From Rhodospirillales bacterium (GTDB lineage: Bacteria > Pseudomonadota > Alphaproteobacteria > Rhodospirillales > UBA2165): a stretch of 63,552 nt of DNA. The notes below the pieces were generated by a model. It was not told where the DNA came from. It saw only the letters and a list, made by a program, of their open reading frames with translations, and searched no databases. The stretch spans positions 1 to 63,552 of the forward strand of contig JAOMCN010000009.1 of the NCBI GenBank assembly GCA_028345065.1. Direction: 5' to 3'. The stretch's first letter is position 1; each line of letters begins with the position of its first letter. Shown piece by piece: positions 43,603-52,700 of the stretch. The position numbers and the translations under genes are program-made.

Positions 43603-44604
43603 TTAACCAGCAATTTTAAGAATGATTTTACCCATGTGAGCGGAACTTTCCATTAGCATATGAGCCTTTGAAGCTTCTTCCAGAAAAAACGTCTCATGAA
43701 CGTGTGGCTTCACCTTGCCTCTTTCAAACAAAGGCCACACCTCGCTCTTGAGATTTGCCGCAATATTAGCCTTTTCAGCCGTCGTCTGAGGTCGAAGGGT
43801 CGACCCTGAAAGCGTAATCCTTTGCCGTAGAATTCGACCCATATTTATCTCTGCCTTCGCTCCGCCCAGAAGCGCTAACGCGGCGTAGCGGCCATCGCGC
43901 GCAAGAAGGTTCAGATTTTTTTGAACATAGTCTCCAGCAACAATATCCAAAACCACGTTGACACCGTTGCCATCTGTATAATCTTTGGCAACCGCCTCCC
44001 AATCCTCTACTTTATAGTTAATAGCCTTATCGGCACCGGCGTCTTCGCAAAACTCGCATTTCTCAGAGCTTCCCGCAGTCGCTATCACTTTAGCACCAAC
44101 GGCATGTGCCAATTGAATAGCCGCATGGCCAATACCACTACTACCACCATGAACCAGTATAGTTTCTCCAGCCTGCAAACCGGAGCGCGTAAAAACGTTA
44201 TAGTAAACTGTAAAATAAGTCTCAGGAATAGCGGCAGATAAAAGGGCATCAAATCCTGCCGGCCATGGCAGACAATGTCCGTGGTGAACAGCCGTATATT
44301 CGGCATATCCACCCCCATGGGTCAGCGCCGTCACCTTTTCGCCGACTTCCCAATTTCCGGCTTCAGAGCCCATAGCCACGACCTCACCAGCCACCTCCAA
44401 TCCGGGGAGAGGGTTAGCGTCAGGCGGTACGGGATAATTACCGGTTCGCTGTGCGACGTCCGGTCGATTTACACCGACGGCCTCATTTTTGATAAGCACC
44501 TGATCCGACGTAAGCTCGGGTATGGGGACGGTTACCGGCACAAGCACCTCCGGTCCGCCAGGCTCTTTGATATCAATGGCCTTCATTTCGTTAGGTATTG
44601 TCAT
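43603..44604 (-). CDS. NAD(P)H:quinone oxidoreductase, MDR/zeta-crystallin family
   Basis: The 333-residue medium-chain reductase has an N-terminal GroES-like domain without the zinc ligands and a Rossmann domain with HGGSSGIGHAAIQLA near residues 150-164 (the AxxGxxG-type NADPH site). The pattern matches QOR/PIG3-type enzymes that reduce quinones or enones. It lies 182 bases upstream of the GS-Rieske operon on the same strand and 15 bases after the MetE-like gene. It might detoxify quinones formed by ring hydroxylation. It is not an iron-sulfur reductase and cannot serve the Rieske proteins. Confidence 0.9.
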   Translation of the reverse strand: MTIPNEMKAIDIKEPGGPEVLVPVTVPIPELTSDQVLIKNEAVGVNRPDVAQRTGNYPVPPDANPLPGLEVAGEVVAMGSEAGNWEVGEKVTALTHGGGYAEYTAVHHGHCLPWPAGFDALLSAAIPETYFTVYYNVFTRSGLQAGETILVHGGSSGIGHAAIQLAHAVGAKVIATAGSSEKCEFCEDAGADKAINYKVEDWEAVAKDYTDGNGVNVVLDIVAGDYVQKNLNLLARDGRYAALALLGGAKAEINMGRILRQRITLSGSTLRPQTTAEKANIAANLKSEVWPLFERGKVKPHVHETFFLEEASKAHMLMESSAHMGKIILKIAG

Positions 44605-44619
44605 TTTCTAATTCCTGTA

Positions 44620-45756
44620 TTAGCTGCCCCAAACTTCCTCAGCGGTTTCGATAACGAGACGTAGTTTTAATTTTTCATCTTCTTCAGTCACGAGGTTACC
44701 GATTGCATTACTTGAAAATCCGCATTGCGGAGAGAGACAGAGTTGATCAATATCCACATAATTGGATGCCTCCTCAATTCGACGTTTCAGTTCATCCTTG
44801 CTTTCCACAATACTTCGTTTTGTCGTGACAAGACCCAATACGATCTTCTTGTTCCCTTTAGGCACAAAACGTAGTGGCTCAAATCCACCAGAACGGTCAT
44901 CGTCATATTCCAGAAAAAAACCATCTACATCAGTGAGATTGAACAAATTGTCGGCTACCGGTTCGTACCCGCCCGTGGCAAACCACTGGCTCTTTGCATT
45001 ACCGCGGCAAAGGTGAACACAAACCGCCATGTCTTCTGGACGGCCTTTAATCGACTCATTAATCAACGCCGCATACGTTGCAGGCAATTCATCCGGGTTT
45101 TCGCCCAATTGGCGGGCATTTTCTCGCATTCCCTCGTCACAAAGGTACGCGAGGTTAGTGTCATCCAGTTGAATATAACGGCAGCCGGCAGTTGCCAAGT
45201 CGGCCACCTCATCCTGGTATAATTTTGCGAGAGATGAAAAGAAATCTTCCATCTCCGGGTAAGCGACTTTATCAATTGCCTCACGACCACCCCTAAAATG
45301 GGTCATAGTTGGTGATGGCATGGTTACTTTCACAGTCCTGTCAGTCAGTGAGCTGGTATACTCAAAGTTTTCAACTTCTATGCCGCCGGTCGGGCGCCCA
45401 ATTTTTCCAGTAATAAAAGGAATAAAGGGTGGCGCTTTTTTGTTTTGACCGGCCTTATCGTCCTTACCCACTTTAATCGCTTCGTCAAAATCCCAGTTCG
45501 ATGTGACGTTTTCGATTTGAGTTATAAAATCCACGTGGAAGCTCTCGCGCCGGTATTCGCCATCCGTAATTGACTCGAGACCAACTTCCTCCTGCAGCCT
45601 GACCGCATGCCTAATACAATCGTCCTCGTGAACACGCAGTTGTTCCAAACTCAATTCGCCCTTCTTCCATTCCTCCCGGTATTTAAGGAGGGCCTCCGGA
45701 CGCAGAAGCGAACCAACATGATCAAATCTATATGGGGGTCTAGAAACCTTGGTCAT
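44620..45756 (-). CDS. Cobalamin-independent methionine synthase-like methyltransferase (MetE C-terminal domain family)
   Basis: The 378-residue protein is a single catalytic barrel of the MetE/UROD superfamily. Zn ligands are visible as H-L-C in VCVHLCRGN near residue 240, the Glu in FLEYDDD near 272, and a Cys in SPQCGFSS near 335. It is half the size of full MetE and lacks the N-terminal duplicate domain. ATG at 45756 follows GGGAGAACGG; an upstream start at 45828 adds unrelated residues. Such stand-alone proteins often occur in catabolic clusters and may demethylate O-, S- or N-methyl groups. It is followed after 15 bases by the quinone reductase gene. Confidence 0.85.
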   Translation of the reverse strand: MTKVSRPPYRFDHVGSLLRPEALLKYREEWKKGELSLEQLRVHEDDCIRHAVRLQEEVGLESITDGEYRRESFHVDFITQIENVTSNWDFDEAIKVGKDDKAGQNKKAPPFIPFITGKIGRPTGGIEVENFEYTSSLTDRTVKVTMPSPTMTHFRGGREAIDKVAYPEMEDFFSSLAKLYQDEVADLATAGCRYIQLDDTNLAYLCDEGMRENARQLGENPDELPATYAALINESIKGRPEDMAVCVHLCRGNAKSQWFATGGYEPVADNLFNLTDVDGFFLEYDDDRSGGFEPLRFVPKGNKKIVLGLVTTKRSIVESKDELKRRIEEASNYVDIDQLCLSPQCGFSSNAIGNLVTEEDEKLKLRLVIETAEEVWGS

Positions 45757-45880
45757 TATTTCCGTTCTCCCTAGAATATTATTAATTGCGAATATAGTGA
45801 CTGTGATCGGTTTAAAGTATCGGATCAAGCAGACTATTCTGAACTAATCGCCGAAGTTTGAGGTATTTAAAGACAGCGTT

Positions 45881-47014
45881 TCAGGCTTCTAAACCAGCCA
45901 TCAACTCTACCGGGTCTATTGGTAACTCCAATTCCATTCCCCTCTTGGCTGATAAGTCCATCGCCATGGTTAGCAATAAATTGCGGTGCCCTTCAGCTGC
46001 CGTTGCATGAGGTGTCGATTTCCCATTGTATATTCTTTGGAACCAGGAATTAGTCTCTTCTCTCATCGGACCCCACAATTCCCCACCGTACATATCACCT
46101 GGTGGAAAACTGGTAAGAAAGTCAACATTCCGGATTACATCTATTGTAAGGCCATCCGGATTGTAAGCTGGACCCTGGGGAAGCTCGCTAGCCAATATGA
46201 CATCACGGTGAGTATCTTCAATATCGATCACGCCCTTCGTGCCAACAATGCCAATTTCAAGCCCATAGACCGCCCCCGGCCATTCCTTAGGTAGTGCCCA
46301 ACAAATATTCATACTCCAGATGGTTCCATCTTCCATAGTAAAAACACCAAATGTGGCGTCTTTGGTACCTAACTCACTCATCACTTTTTCTGTCGAACGA
46401 GCATAAATCGAAACCGGTTTGGCAGCATCTCCCATAAGCCACAGACACATATCTAGACTGTGGGTTCCGGAAACAACCATAGGCGTCAAATAGCGACGAT
46501 CTTGTGTAAGACGTACTTCACCTGTCGGCGCCATCCGGTTCATGAATGCTCGGGTTACAGCAGCTGTCACGTCGCCAATTTGACCTGTCTTTATGCGTTC
46601 CTTCACAACCAGGAAACGGCGTCGAAAACGCTGCGTATAGCCGACAACGGCGTCGACGCCGGCTTTTTGGATCGCCTCCAACACCTCTGCTGATTCTCTT
46701 GCATCGGTCGCTAATGGCTTTTCAATCAACAACATGTGACCGGCATCAACCGACGCCAACGTCGGTTCTACATGCCCCCACGTTGAAGTCGCAACGATTA
46801 CGGCGTCGACCTCAGGCCTAACAATTAACTTACGAAAATCAGTGGTAAAGTAATCGGCATCAATATCATCCTTAAGATCTTGGCCGACACGTTCGTTCAT
46901 ATCACTCAGACCAATCCAACCAATCCCCGGGAAGTCCTTGGCAAGGGTCGCGCGTATCCTTCCGACAACGCCGCAGCCCACGACCGCCAGTCCCAGTTCC
47001 TTTTTATTTGGCAT
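45881..47014 (-). CDS. Gfo/Idh/MocA-family NAD(P)-dependent oxidoreductase
   Basis: The 377-residue dehydrogenase has the Rossmann motif GCGVVGRIR near residues 13-21 and the EKPLA catalytic/nicotinamide motif near 98-102, followed by a C-terminal alpha/beta domain. Typical substrates are sugars, inositols and other polyols, or small cyclic compounds. AGGGGACC precedes the ATG. It leads the minus-strand run that continues through the MetE-like and quinone reductase genes, although a 124-base gap separates it from them. Confidence 0.9.
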   Translation of the reverse strand: MPNKKELGLAVVGCGVVGRIRATLAKDFPGIGWIGLSDMNERVGQDLKDDIDADYFTTDFRKLIVRPEVDAVIVATSTWGHVEPTLASVDAGHMLLIEKPLATDARESAEVLEAIQKAGVDAVVGYTQRFRRRFLVVKERIKTGQIGDVTAAVTRAFMNRMAPTGEVRLTQDRRYLTPMVVSGTHSLDMCLWLMGDAAKPVSIYARSTEKVMSELGTKDATFGVFTMEDGTIWSMNICWALPKEWPGAVYGLEIGIVGTKGVIDIEDTHRDVILASELPQGPAYNPDGLTIDVIRNVDFLTSFPPGDMYGGELWGPMREETNSWFQRIYNGKSTPHATAAEGHRNLLLTMAMDLSAKRGMELELPIDPVELMAGLEA

Positions 47015-47083
47015 TGATATTGGTCCCCTTCAGAAAAGCGTCATTTAGATTTATTCAAACTGAACGGCGAGACGTAAAAATGT

Positions 47084-47095
47084 CAAGTTTACTTG
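47084..47095. promoter_or_regulatory. Operator-like palindrome between Gfo/Idh gene and BASS symporter
   Basis: CAAGT-TT-ACTTG is a perfect 5-2-5 inverted repeat in the 229-base divergent region, 70 bases upstream of the Gfo/Idh start and about 149 bases upstream of the symporter start. Confidence 0.3.
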
Positions 47096-47243
47096 CAAAT
47101 TCCTACGGATGGATTTTACTGAATTTGACCTTTGTTTTTCCCCATGTAAACCTCTTCTCTATTGTATTCACGAAACGGTCGAGATAATAACCAAACGTTA
47201 AGGATACCCGACACCTTCATTGGATAAACATTAGGGCTTTACC

Positions 47244-48116
47244 ATGGGAACCGTCGCCACCATTTTCTTACCGCTTGCACTCGCCTTTATTATGTTTTCA
47301 TTGGGATTAGCACTGACCCTCGAAGACTTTTTGCGGGTCGCACGTCAACCCAGAGATTTTTGCATTGGGCTCATCAGCCAGGTGGTTTTATTGCCACTTG
47401 TCGGATTAGCACTCGTCACAATTTGGCCGGTATCTCCGGAGATTGCTCTTGGCGTTATGATTATTGCTGCAGCACCGGGTGGAGTTACCTCTAATATCCT
47501 GACGGCATTTGGTCGGGGAGACGTAGCGCTGTCTATTTCGCTTACGGCAGTCATCAGCCTTATTTGCGTAATTACGATCCCACTCATCGTCGTATTTGCC
47601 TACGATTACCTATTTGAAGAAGCGATGAAAGGTAACGTATCGGTTGCACGCACCGCCGTCAGCGTATTCCTTATTGTGACGGTCCCGGTCCTAATTGGTC
47701 TGACTGTACGCCACTATGCAGAGAGTTTTTCAATTCGTTTCCAGTCAATGGCCGGAAAGATTTCTGCGGTCCTTTTTGTCGTCGTTCTATTGGGGGCGAT
47801 TTTACAGAATTTGAATAACATCGTAGCCTATTACGCGGAGGCAGGATTAATTACGTTATCCCTAAATGTAATCATGCTGGCGCTTGCGTGGCTTATTGCT
47901 AGGTTATTCGGCTCCGGATTAGAGCAACGAATTGCAATCTCGATTGAATGTGGTCTTCAAAATGGAACTTTGGCGATTGCCGTGGCAACCCTTCTCTTCG
48001 GTGGAGGTGCCGTTGTAATTCCGGCGGGAACATATAGCCTGACGATGTTTGTTACGGCACTAATCTTTATTTATTTTTTGAGACGACAGACTACATCCGT
48101 CCCTGAAAAAAAATAA
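47244..48116 (+). CDS. Bile acid:sodium symporter (BASS) family transporter
   Basis: The 290-residue inner-membrane protein has about nine to ten helices. SLGLALTLEDF near residues 13-23 and APGGVTSNILTAFGRGDVALSISLT near 75-99 are BASS signatures; the second contains the crossover and Na+-site residues. ECGLQNGTLAIAVATLLF near 234-251 is the second crossover segment. These carriers couple Na+ to import of organic anions such as pyruvate, pantothenate or aromatic acids. It stands alone on the plus strand and converges on the Liv operon, separated by a strong hairpin. Confidence 0.9.
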   Translation: MGTVATIFLPLALAFIMFSLGLALTLEDFLRVARQPRDFCIGLISQVVLLPLVGLALVTIWPVSPEIALGVMIIAAAPGGVTSNILTAFGRGDVALSISLTAVISLICVITIPLIVVFAYDYLFEEAMKGNVSVARTAVSVFLIVTVPVLIGLTVRHYAESFSIRFQSMAGKISAVLFVVVLLGAILQNLNNIVAYYAEAGLITLSLNVIMLALAWLIARLFGSGLEQRIAISIECGLQNGTLAIAVATLLFGGGAVVIPAGTYSLTMFVTALIFIYFLRRQTTSVPEKK

Positions 48117-48152
48117 CGCCACAAACACCTGCAATCCAATATTAATCAAGAC

Positions 48153-48178
48153 CCCGGGCGGCAGTTAAACCGCTCGGG
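48153..48178. terminator. Bidirectional terminator-like hairpin
   Basis: CCCGGGCGG (48153-48161) pairs with CCGCTCGGG (48170-48178) with one G-U pair and an 8-base loop. ATTTCTGATTCT follows on the plus strand and a T-rich stretch on the minus strand. It lies between the convergent symporter and Liv binding-protein genes. Confidence 0.65.
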
Positions 48179-48213
48179 ATTTCTGATTCTCATGTGATTG
48201 ATTTTATATTATT

Positions 48214-49398
48214 TCAGCATTTCTCGGGCGGCCATTCGTCAATTTTGCTCCACTTTTGATCATTTATCTCGATAATGTAGCCGGGCAACTGAGCATCATT
48301 TATGGCATCAAAACAGACATTCTCACCCGTAACGCCGCTAAAACGGATGCCCTTCAAGGCATCACGAATTGCTGTCCGTTCAGCCTTAAGCTTGCCTTTA
48401 TCACCGGTAACATTGGCTTTTTCCATGGCCTGTTTCAGCAGATAAACAATGTCATACCCCTGTGCATCGGTGTGATGTGGTATCTTTTTTTCTGAGAGAC
48501 CACGTTTGGCATTTTCGGCGGCGAACTTCTTGGTGAAGGCACGTGTCTTGTCATTTTTATCCCACCAGAAACCAGCTACAAAAATGAGGCCGTTTGCTTC
48601 TGAACCATATTTACCCAAGGCATTTGGATCAGCAAAGATTTGAGCCCCAATGACACGTCCCTTGAAACCCTGCCGACGGAGCTCCTTCATCACTTTAGAG
48701 GCACTGTCCGGCGTTGCGGCCAAGGCGACGACGTTGGGTTTTCTCTCAATAATTTTTGCTACTTGAGGGGCTACGTCGAAGGACTTGTATTGAAGCGTAA
48801 CTGCCTTTCCGTGCTTAACTTTAAAAGCTTTAAAGAGACCGGGGTACACAAATTTACCGACCAGAGAAGAGACATATTCGTCGGAGATGTATACGATTTC
48901 AGCTTTTGAAATATCAATATTTTTTTTCTTGAGTGTTTTTAAAACCCGGGCAAATTGCACACCTTCTGATTCCGTCAAACGCCACGCGTAGGTATACCCC
49001 TTGGTCAGGCCCGGTCCAGATGATGCATTTGGGATCTGCACGATACCCAACCTCTCTCCAACGGGGAAGGCGGCTTTAGCTTCGCCCGACGAAAAAGGGC
49101 CAATAATAGCAAGGGCACCGTCATCCCTCGCAAATTTCTGGGTTGCAACGACCGCCTGTTTAGCTTGACTTCCGGTATCATATTTTATCAGCTTGATTTG
49201 TTTTCCGTTAATTCCGCCACTGGCGTTGATCTCACTGACAGCAATATCAACGGCCGTTTCTGTCGCTTCCCCAGGTGTTTTAAGAAACCCGGTTTTGACC
49301 ATTGACAGACCTATCACAACTTGATCAGCGGCCTTGGCAAATCCAACTGATAAGCTGACTACAGCAGCCAACGCCGTCGACATAAATATTTTAAACAT
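48214..49398 (-). CDS. Branched-chain amino acid-type ABC binding protein (Peripla_BP_6)
   Basis: The 394-residue protein has a signal peptide (MFKIFMSTALAAVVSLSVGFAKA, cleavage after about residue 23) followed by the LivJ-type start VVIGLSMVKTG. It is periplasmic. SEINASGGINGKQIKLI near residues 53-69 and GPFSSGEAKAAFPV near 101-114 are family motifs. ATG at 49398 follows GGGAGACATT. It is the last gene of the Liv-type operon. Family members bind amino acids, amides, urea or aromatic acids. Confidence 0.92.
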   Translation of the reverse strand: MFKIFMSTALAAVVSLSVGFAKAADQVVIGLSMVKTGFLKTPGEATETAVDIAVSEINASGGINGKQIKLIKYDTGSQAKQAVVATQKFARDDGALAIIGPFSSGEAKAAFPVGERLGIVQIPNASSGPGLTKGYTYAWRLTESEGVQFARVLKTLKKKNIDISKAEIVYISDEYVSSLVGKFVYPGLFKAFKVKHGKAVTLQYKSFDVAPQVAKIIERKPNVVALAATPDSASKVMKELRRQGFKGRVIGAQIFADPNALGKYGSEANGLIFVAGFWWDKNDKTRAFTKKFAAENAKRGLSEKKIPHHTDAQGYDIVYLLKQAMEKANVTGDKGKLKAERTAIRDALKGIRFSGVTGENVCFDAINDAQLPGYIIEINDQKWSKIDEWPPEKC

Positions 49399-49444
49399 AG
49401 AATGTCTCCCTATAAGTTTAGTTACATACCCGGATAAATTATTT

Positions 49445-50155
49445 TCAACTCTGCGCCCCGAGATAAGCGTGAACCAGACCTGCATCTTCTGCCAGCGCGC
49501 CCGATAACCCCTTCAACACGACTGACCCCAACTCCATTACATAACCTCGTGTGGCAACTTCAAGAGCTTTTTTAGTATTTTGTTCCACCAGCAAGATAGC
49601 TATGCCCTCTTTGTTCAAAGTTTTTATAAGCTCGAAGAGTTGATCCACCAATATTGGAGAAAGACCCAAGGAGGGCTCATCCAACATGATTAGTCGAGGC
49701 TTAGCAACCAATGCGCGGCTGATAGCTAACATCTGTTGTTCGCCTCCGGACAATACTGAAGCCTGAGCACCACTCCTGGCACCCAAATTCGGAAACCTCT
49801 CATAAATTGAATCAATATCGCTTAGAAGGTCTTTGCCTTGACGTCGGTAACCACCCAATAATAAGTTTTCATGGACAGTCATGGAAACAAGGATCTGTCG
49901 ACCTTCCGGTACCAAGGCTAAATTATTTTGAACGCGTTCGGCACTGCTAGCTCTGGTAATGTCATTCCCATCAAAGGAAACTGTCCCACCCTGAATAGAC
50001 ACCAGACCATGCAAGGCCTTCAAAAGAGAGGATTTACCGGCACCATTTGCACCGAGAACCGTTACAATTTCATTTTCGTCAACGCTTAGGTTCATTTCTT
50101 TTACAGCATGATTGCGACCGTATCGTACATCGAGATCTTTAACCTCAAGCAGCAT
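49445..50155 (-). CDS. livF: Liv-type ABC transporter ATPase (LivF-like)
   Basis: The 236-residue ATPase has Walker A GANGAGKSS near residues 36-44, signature LSGGEQQMLAISRAL near 133-147 and Walker B LIMLDEPSLGLSP near 153-165. ATG at 50155 lies 10 bases inside the LivG gene end, giving translational coupling; a longer start at 50251 is rejected because the extra residues overlap LivG. The ABC signature and short C-terminus are those of LivF, UrtE and FmdF relatives. Confidence 0.92.
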   Translation of the reverse strand: MLLEVKDLDVRYGRNHAVKEMNLSVDENEIVTVLGANGAGKSSLLKALHGLVSIQGGTVSFDGNDITRASSAERVQNNLALVPEGRQILVSMTVHENLLLGGYRRQGKDLLSDIDSIYERFPNLGARSGAQASVLSGGEQQMLAISRALVAKPRLIMLDEPSLGLSPILVDQLFELIKTLNKEGIAILLVEQNTKKALEVATRGYVMELGSVVLKGLSGALAEDAGLVHAYLGAQS

Positions 50156-50924
50156 CAGATGCCTCCAATGTGCTGGTTCCGAGGTAGGCCTCCAGTACGG
50201 CCTTGTCTCGGTTAACCTCTTTTGGTGTTCCTTCAAATATCTTTGAACCAAAGTTCAAGACCGCAACACGCTCACACAAGGCGTGGATAAAATTCATATC
50301 GTGCTCTACTAACAAAAGCGTCACATTCCGGGTGGAGATTTCATGCAAAAAATCTGCTAACTCAGATGTCTCCCGAGCATTAAGACCGGCGGCAGGTTCA
50401 TCCAGCATCAAAACACTCGGTTTGCTCATCAAAGCCCGAACCACTTCGATTTTCTTACGGACCCCGTAGGGTAATTCCCCGACCGTCGACCCTGGATCCA
50501 CCTTCAATCCGGCGTTTTCCAGGGTCTCCATTGCACGCTGCTTCCACTTATTATTTTTCATCCAGTTGATCGGTTTTAGCATTTCAGTAATTTGGCTGGA
50601 TTGACAATGCTGGCCCATTAAAACGTTTTCAATAACCGAAAGATGAGGCATTAGTCTGATATTCTGAAAACTTCGGGATAGACCTAATCCAATTCGCTCC
50701 CGGATCGGTAGATTTGTAATATCTTTCCCAGCAAGAACAACAGAACCGCGATCAACCGCATAAACACCGCTCAGAAGGTTGAACACTGTGGTCTTACCTG
50801 CTCCATTCGGTCCGATGAGACCGAACCGCTGACCGGGTGTTAAATTAAACGAGACATCCTCGAGAACCTTTAAGCCGCCGAAAGATTTGCTGACATTGCT
50901 GATTTGTAGAATTGGGTCGCTCAC
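50145..50924 (-). CDS. livG: Liv-type ABC transporter ATPase (LivG-like)
   Basis: The 259-residue ATPase has Walker A GPNGAGKTT near residues 37-45 and Walker B VLMLDEPAAGLN near 169-180. The signature is atypical: ELPYGVRKKIEVVRALM takes the place of LSYGEQR..EIARAL. GTG at 50924 is preferred because GGGGGGCA precedes it and it lies just past the LivM stop at 50926. It works with LivF on the inner face of the membrane. Confidence 0.92.
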   Translation of the reverse strand: MSDPILQISNVSKSFGGLKVLEDVSFNLTPGQRFGLIGPNGAGKTTVFNLLSGVYAVDRGSVVLAGKDITNLPIRERIGLGLSRSFQNIRLMPHLSVIENVLMGQHCQSSQITEMLKPINWMKNNKWKQRAMETLENAGLKVDPGSTVGELPYGVRKKIEVVRALMSKPSVLMLDEPAAGLNARETSELADFLHEISTRNVTLLLVEHDMNFIHALCERVAVLNFGSKIFEGTPKEVNRDKAVLEAYLGTSTLEASDAA

Positions 50925-50925
50925 G

Positions 50926-51777
50926 CTAATGCCCCCCGGAACGGTTAAAAACCATGATGACCCGATGGACAAGTGTTCGAGTAATAATGCCCTCCGGGCG
51001 AAAAATCATCATAAGGACAATCAAAATACCAAATATCACATATCGCCACTCCGTATCACCGAGGCGAAGAACTTCCGGCACCAGCGTAAAGAAACTGGCG
51101 CCAAATAACGGTCCCCACGCCGTCTGTGTACCGCCGATAAGGACAAATAAGAGAACAAAAATTGACAAAAGAGCGCTAAAATACTGAGCCTCGATAAAAC
51201 TATAATGGTGAGCATATAAAGCACCGGAGAGACCCGCCAAAGCCCCCCCAAGGGTAAATGCAAACACCTGGACACCTCGGACATTTACGCCCATTATTTC
51301 GGAGACGACATCGTCGTCATGGACCGCCCGCATAACCAACCCAATCCGCGAAGCCATAAGCCAAAATACCAGTAAAATTGTCAGAAGTGTTGCCAGTATT
51401 AGCACCTCAACAGGAGTGTAAGCGGTGACCACCATACCTGTCGCACCTCCGAGGAAGTCGGTGTTGAGGATTACCCCGGACACCACGAGGGCAAAGGCAA
51501 AAGTCGCCAATACCATGTAGACGCCTCGGGTCCGAAGGACAGGAAACGATATAAGAAATCCAATTAAACCAGCACCTAATACGCCACCTAGGACCGAGAA
51601 AAAAATAGGAAATCCCAGAGAGTTAGAACAAACACCAGCCACATATGCCCCAATCGCCTGAAACCCCGCACCTCCAAGGTTCAACTGACCGGATGCAGCC
51701 GTCAAATATACCCCATACGCAAACATCAAGTTTATGCATAGTATGGCGATAATTCCTTCAACGTACCCCCCCATCAT
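50926..51777 (-). CDS. livM: Liv-type ABC transporter permease (LivM-like)
   Basis: The 283-residue permease has about eight to ten membrane helices. Typical segments are LTAASGQLNLGGAGFQAIGAYVAG near residues 25-48 and the EAA-like loop with RAVHDDDVVSEIMGVNV near 146-162. ATGATG at 51777 overlaps the LivH stop (ATGA), so the two permeases are translationally coupled. The C-terminus ends shortly before LivG. Confidence 0.92.
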   Translation of the reverse strand: MMGGYVEGIIAILCINLMFAYGVYLTAASGQLNLGGAGFQAIGAYVAGVCSNSLGFPIFFSVLGGVLGAGLIGFLISFPVLRTRGVYMVLATFAFALVVSGVILNTDFLGGATGMVVTAYTPVEVLILATLLTILLVFWLMASRIGLVMRAVHDDDVVSEIMGVNVRGVQVFAFTLGGALAGLSGALYAHHYSFIEAQYFSALLSIFVLLFVLIGGTQTAWGPLFGASFFTLVPEVLRLGDTEWRYVIFGILIVLMMIFRPEGIITRTLVHRVIMVFNRSGGH

Positions 51778-52691
51778 AACTTTCCCTTGCCGATCCTGGA
51801 AGCACCGAAGAGGCCACTCGGTTTGATAATAATTACGATCAGCAACGTACCCCATACCGCCACATTAACCGTATCGGCGCCGAAAAAATGAATAGAGAGC
51901 GCCTCAAGTAAACCAACAATTAAGCCCCCTGCGATAGCCCCCCAAATCGACCCGAGGCCGCCCAATACCATAGCGGCTATAGCCTTGGTTCCGACTTCGT
52001 CTCCCATAAAAGCACTCACATCGGAGTAGTTAACGACGAAAAGAACCCCCGCCACGCCGCAGAGGAGTCCTGAAAAGAGAAATACCAGAGGAACTATCCT
52101 CTGAACTTCGATACCAAGTAAACTTGCTGTATCCGGATTTTCTGCGATTGCTCTGAGTGCCCTACCGATACTTGTCGTCTTTAATACCCAGGACAAAAAT
52201 GCGACAACGACTAGGGAAATAGCTAAACTGGCTAACTGTGGCAGTCCAATAATAATCTCGCCGATATAAAAATCGGACCTGAATTTCTCAGGAAAAGAAT
52301 GGGCCTCTGAACCGAAAGCGATCAGGATCAGGTTTTCAAAAATAATCAGGAAACCGAGCGAAGAAACCAACGGAATAGCGTGTTCGGTTGCATCTCCATG
52401 CCGAATGCGGAGGTAACGAAACGTAAAACGTTCGACAATGAGTGAAGCAAATACCGCGGCTGTCACCCCCATGAAAAGTGCCAACGGCCATGAAATTCCT
52501 CCCTCCACACCAAAGGGAAATCCATAGGCGGCTGCGGCCCAGGCAATCATACCTGTAATCATAAAGATCGCCGGAATTGTGAAATTCAAAAAATTAAGGA
52601 TGCCGATCGTCAAAGTGAATGCAACAGCTACTGTCACATAGATTGAGCCCAGCATAAATCCAGTTGTAATCTGTTGAAGGAGTAGCGTCAC
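51774..52691 (-). CDS. livH: Liv-type ABC transporter permease (LivH-like)
   Basis: The 305-residue inner-membrane permease starts MTLLLQQITTGFMLGSIYVTVAVAF-type sequence, the LivH N-terminus. The coupling loop (TSIGRALRAIAENPDTASLLGI) lies near residues 171-192. It follows the polysaccharide deacetylase-like gene by 9 bases and overlaps livM by 4. With LivM, LivG, LivF and the binding protein it forms a full importer. Confidence 0.92.
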   Translation of the reverse strand: MTLLLQQITTGFMLGSIYVTVAVAFTLTIGILNFLNFTIPAIFMITGMIAWAAAAYGFPFGVEGGISWPLALFMGVTAAVFASLIVERFTFRYLRIRHGDATEHAIPLVSSLGFLIIFENLILIAFGSEAHSFPEKFRSDFYIGEIIIGLPQLASLAISLVVVAFLSWVLKTTSIGRALRAIAENPDTASLLGIEVQRIVPLVFLFSGLLCGVAGVLFVVNYSDVSAFMGDEVGTKAIAAMVLGGLGSIWGAIAGGLIVGLLEALSIHFFGADTVNVAVWGTLLIVIIIKPSGLFGASRIGKGKL

Positions 52692-52700
52692 ACGAACACT

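Noticed and set aside
43402-43656. An 84-codon plus-strand frame in the gap upstream of the GS-like gene
   Set aside because: It has no ribosome-binding site and no family resemblance, and it spans the promoter gap and both flanking genes on the other strand.
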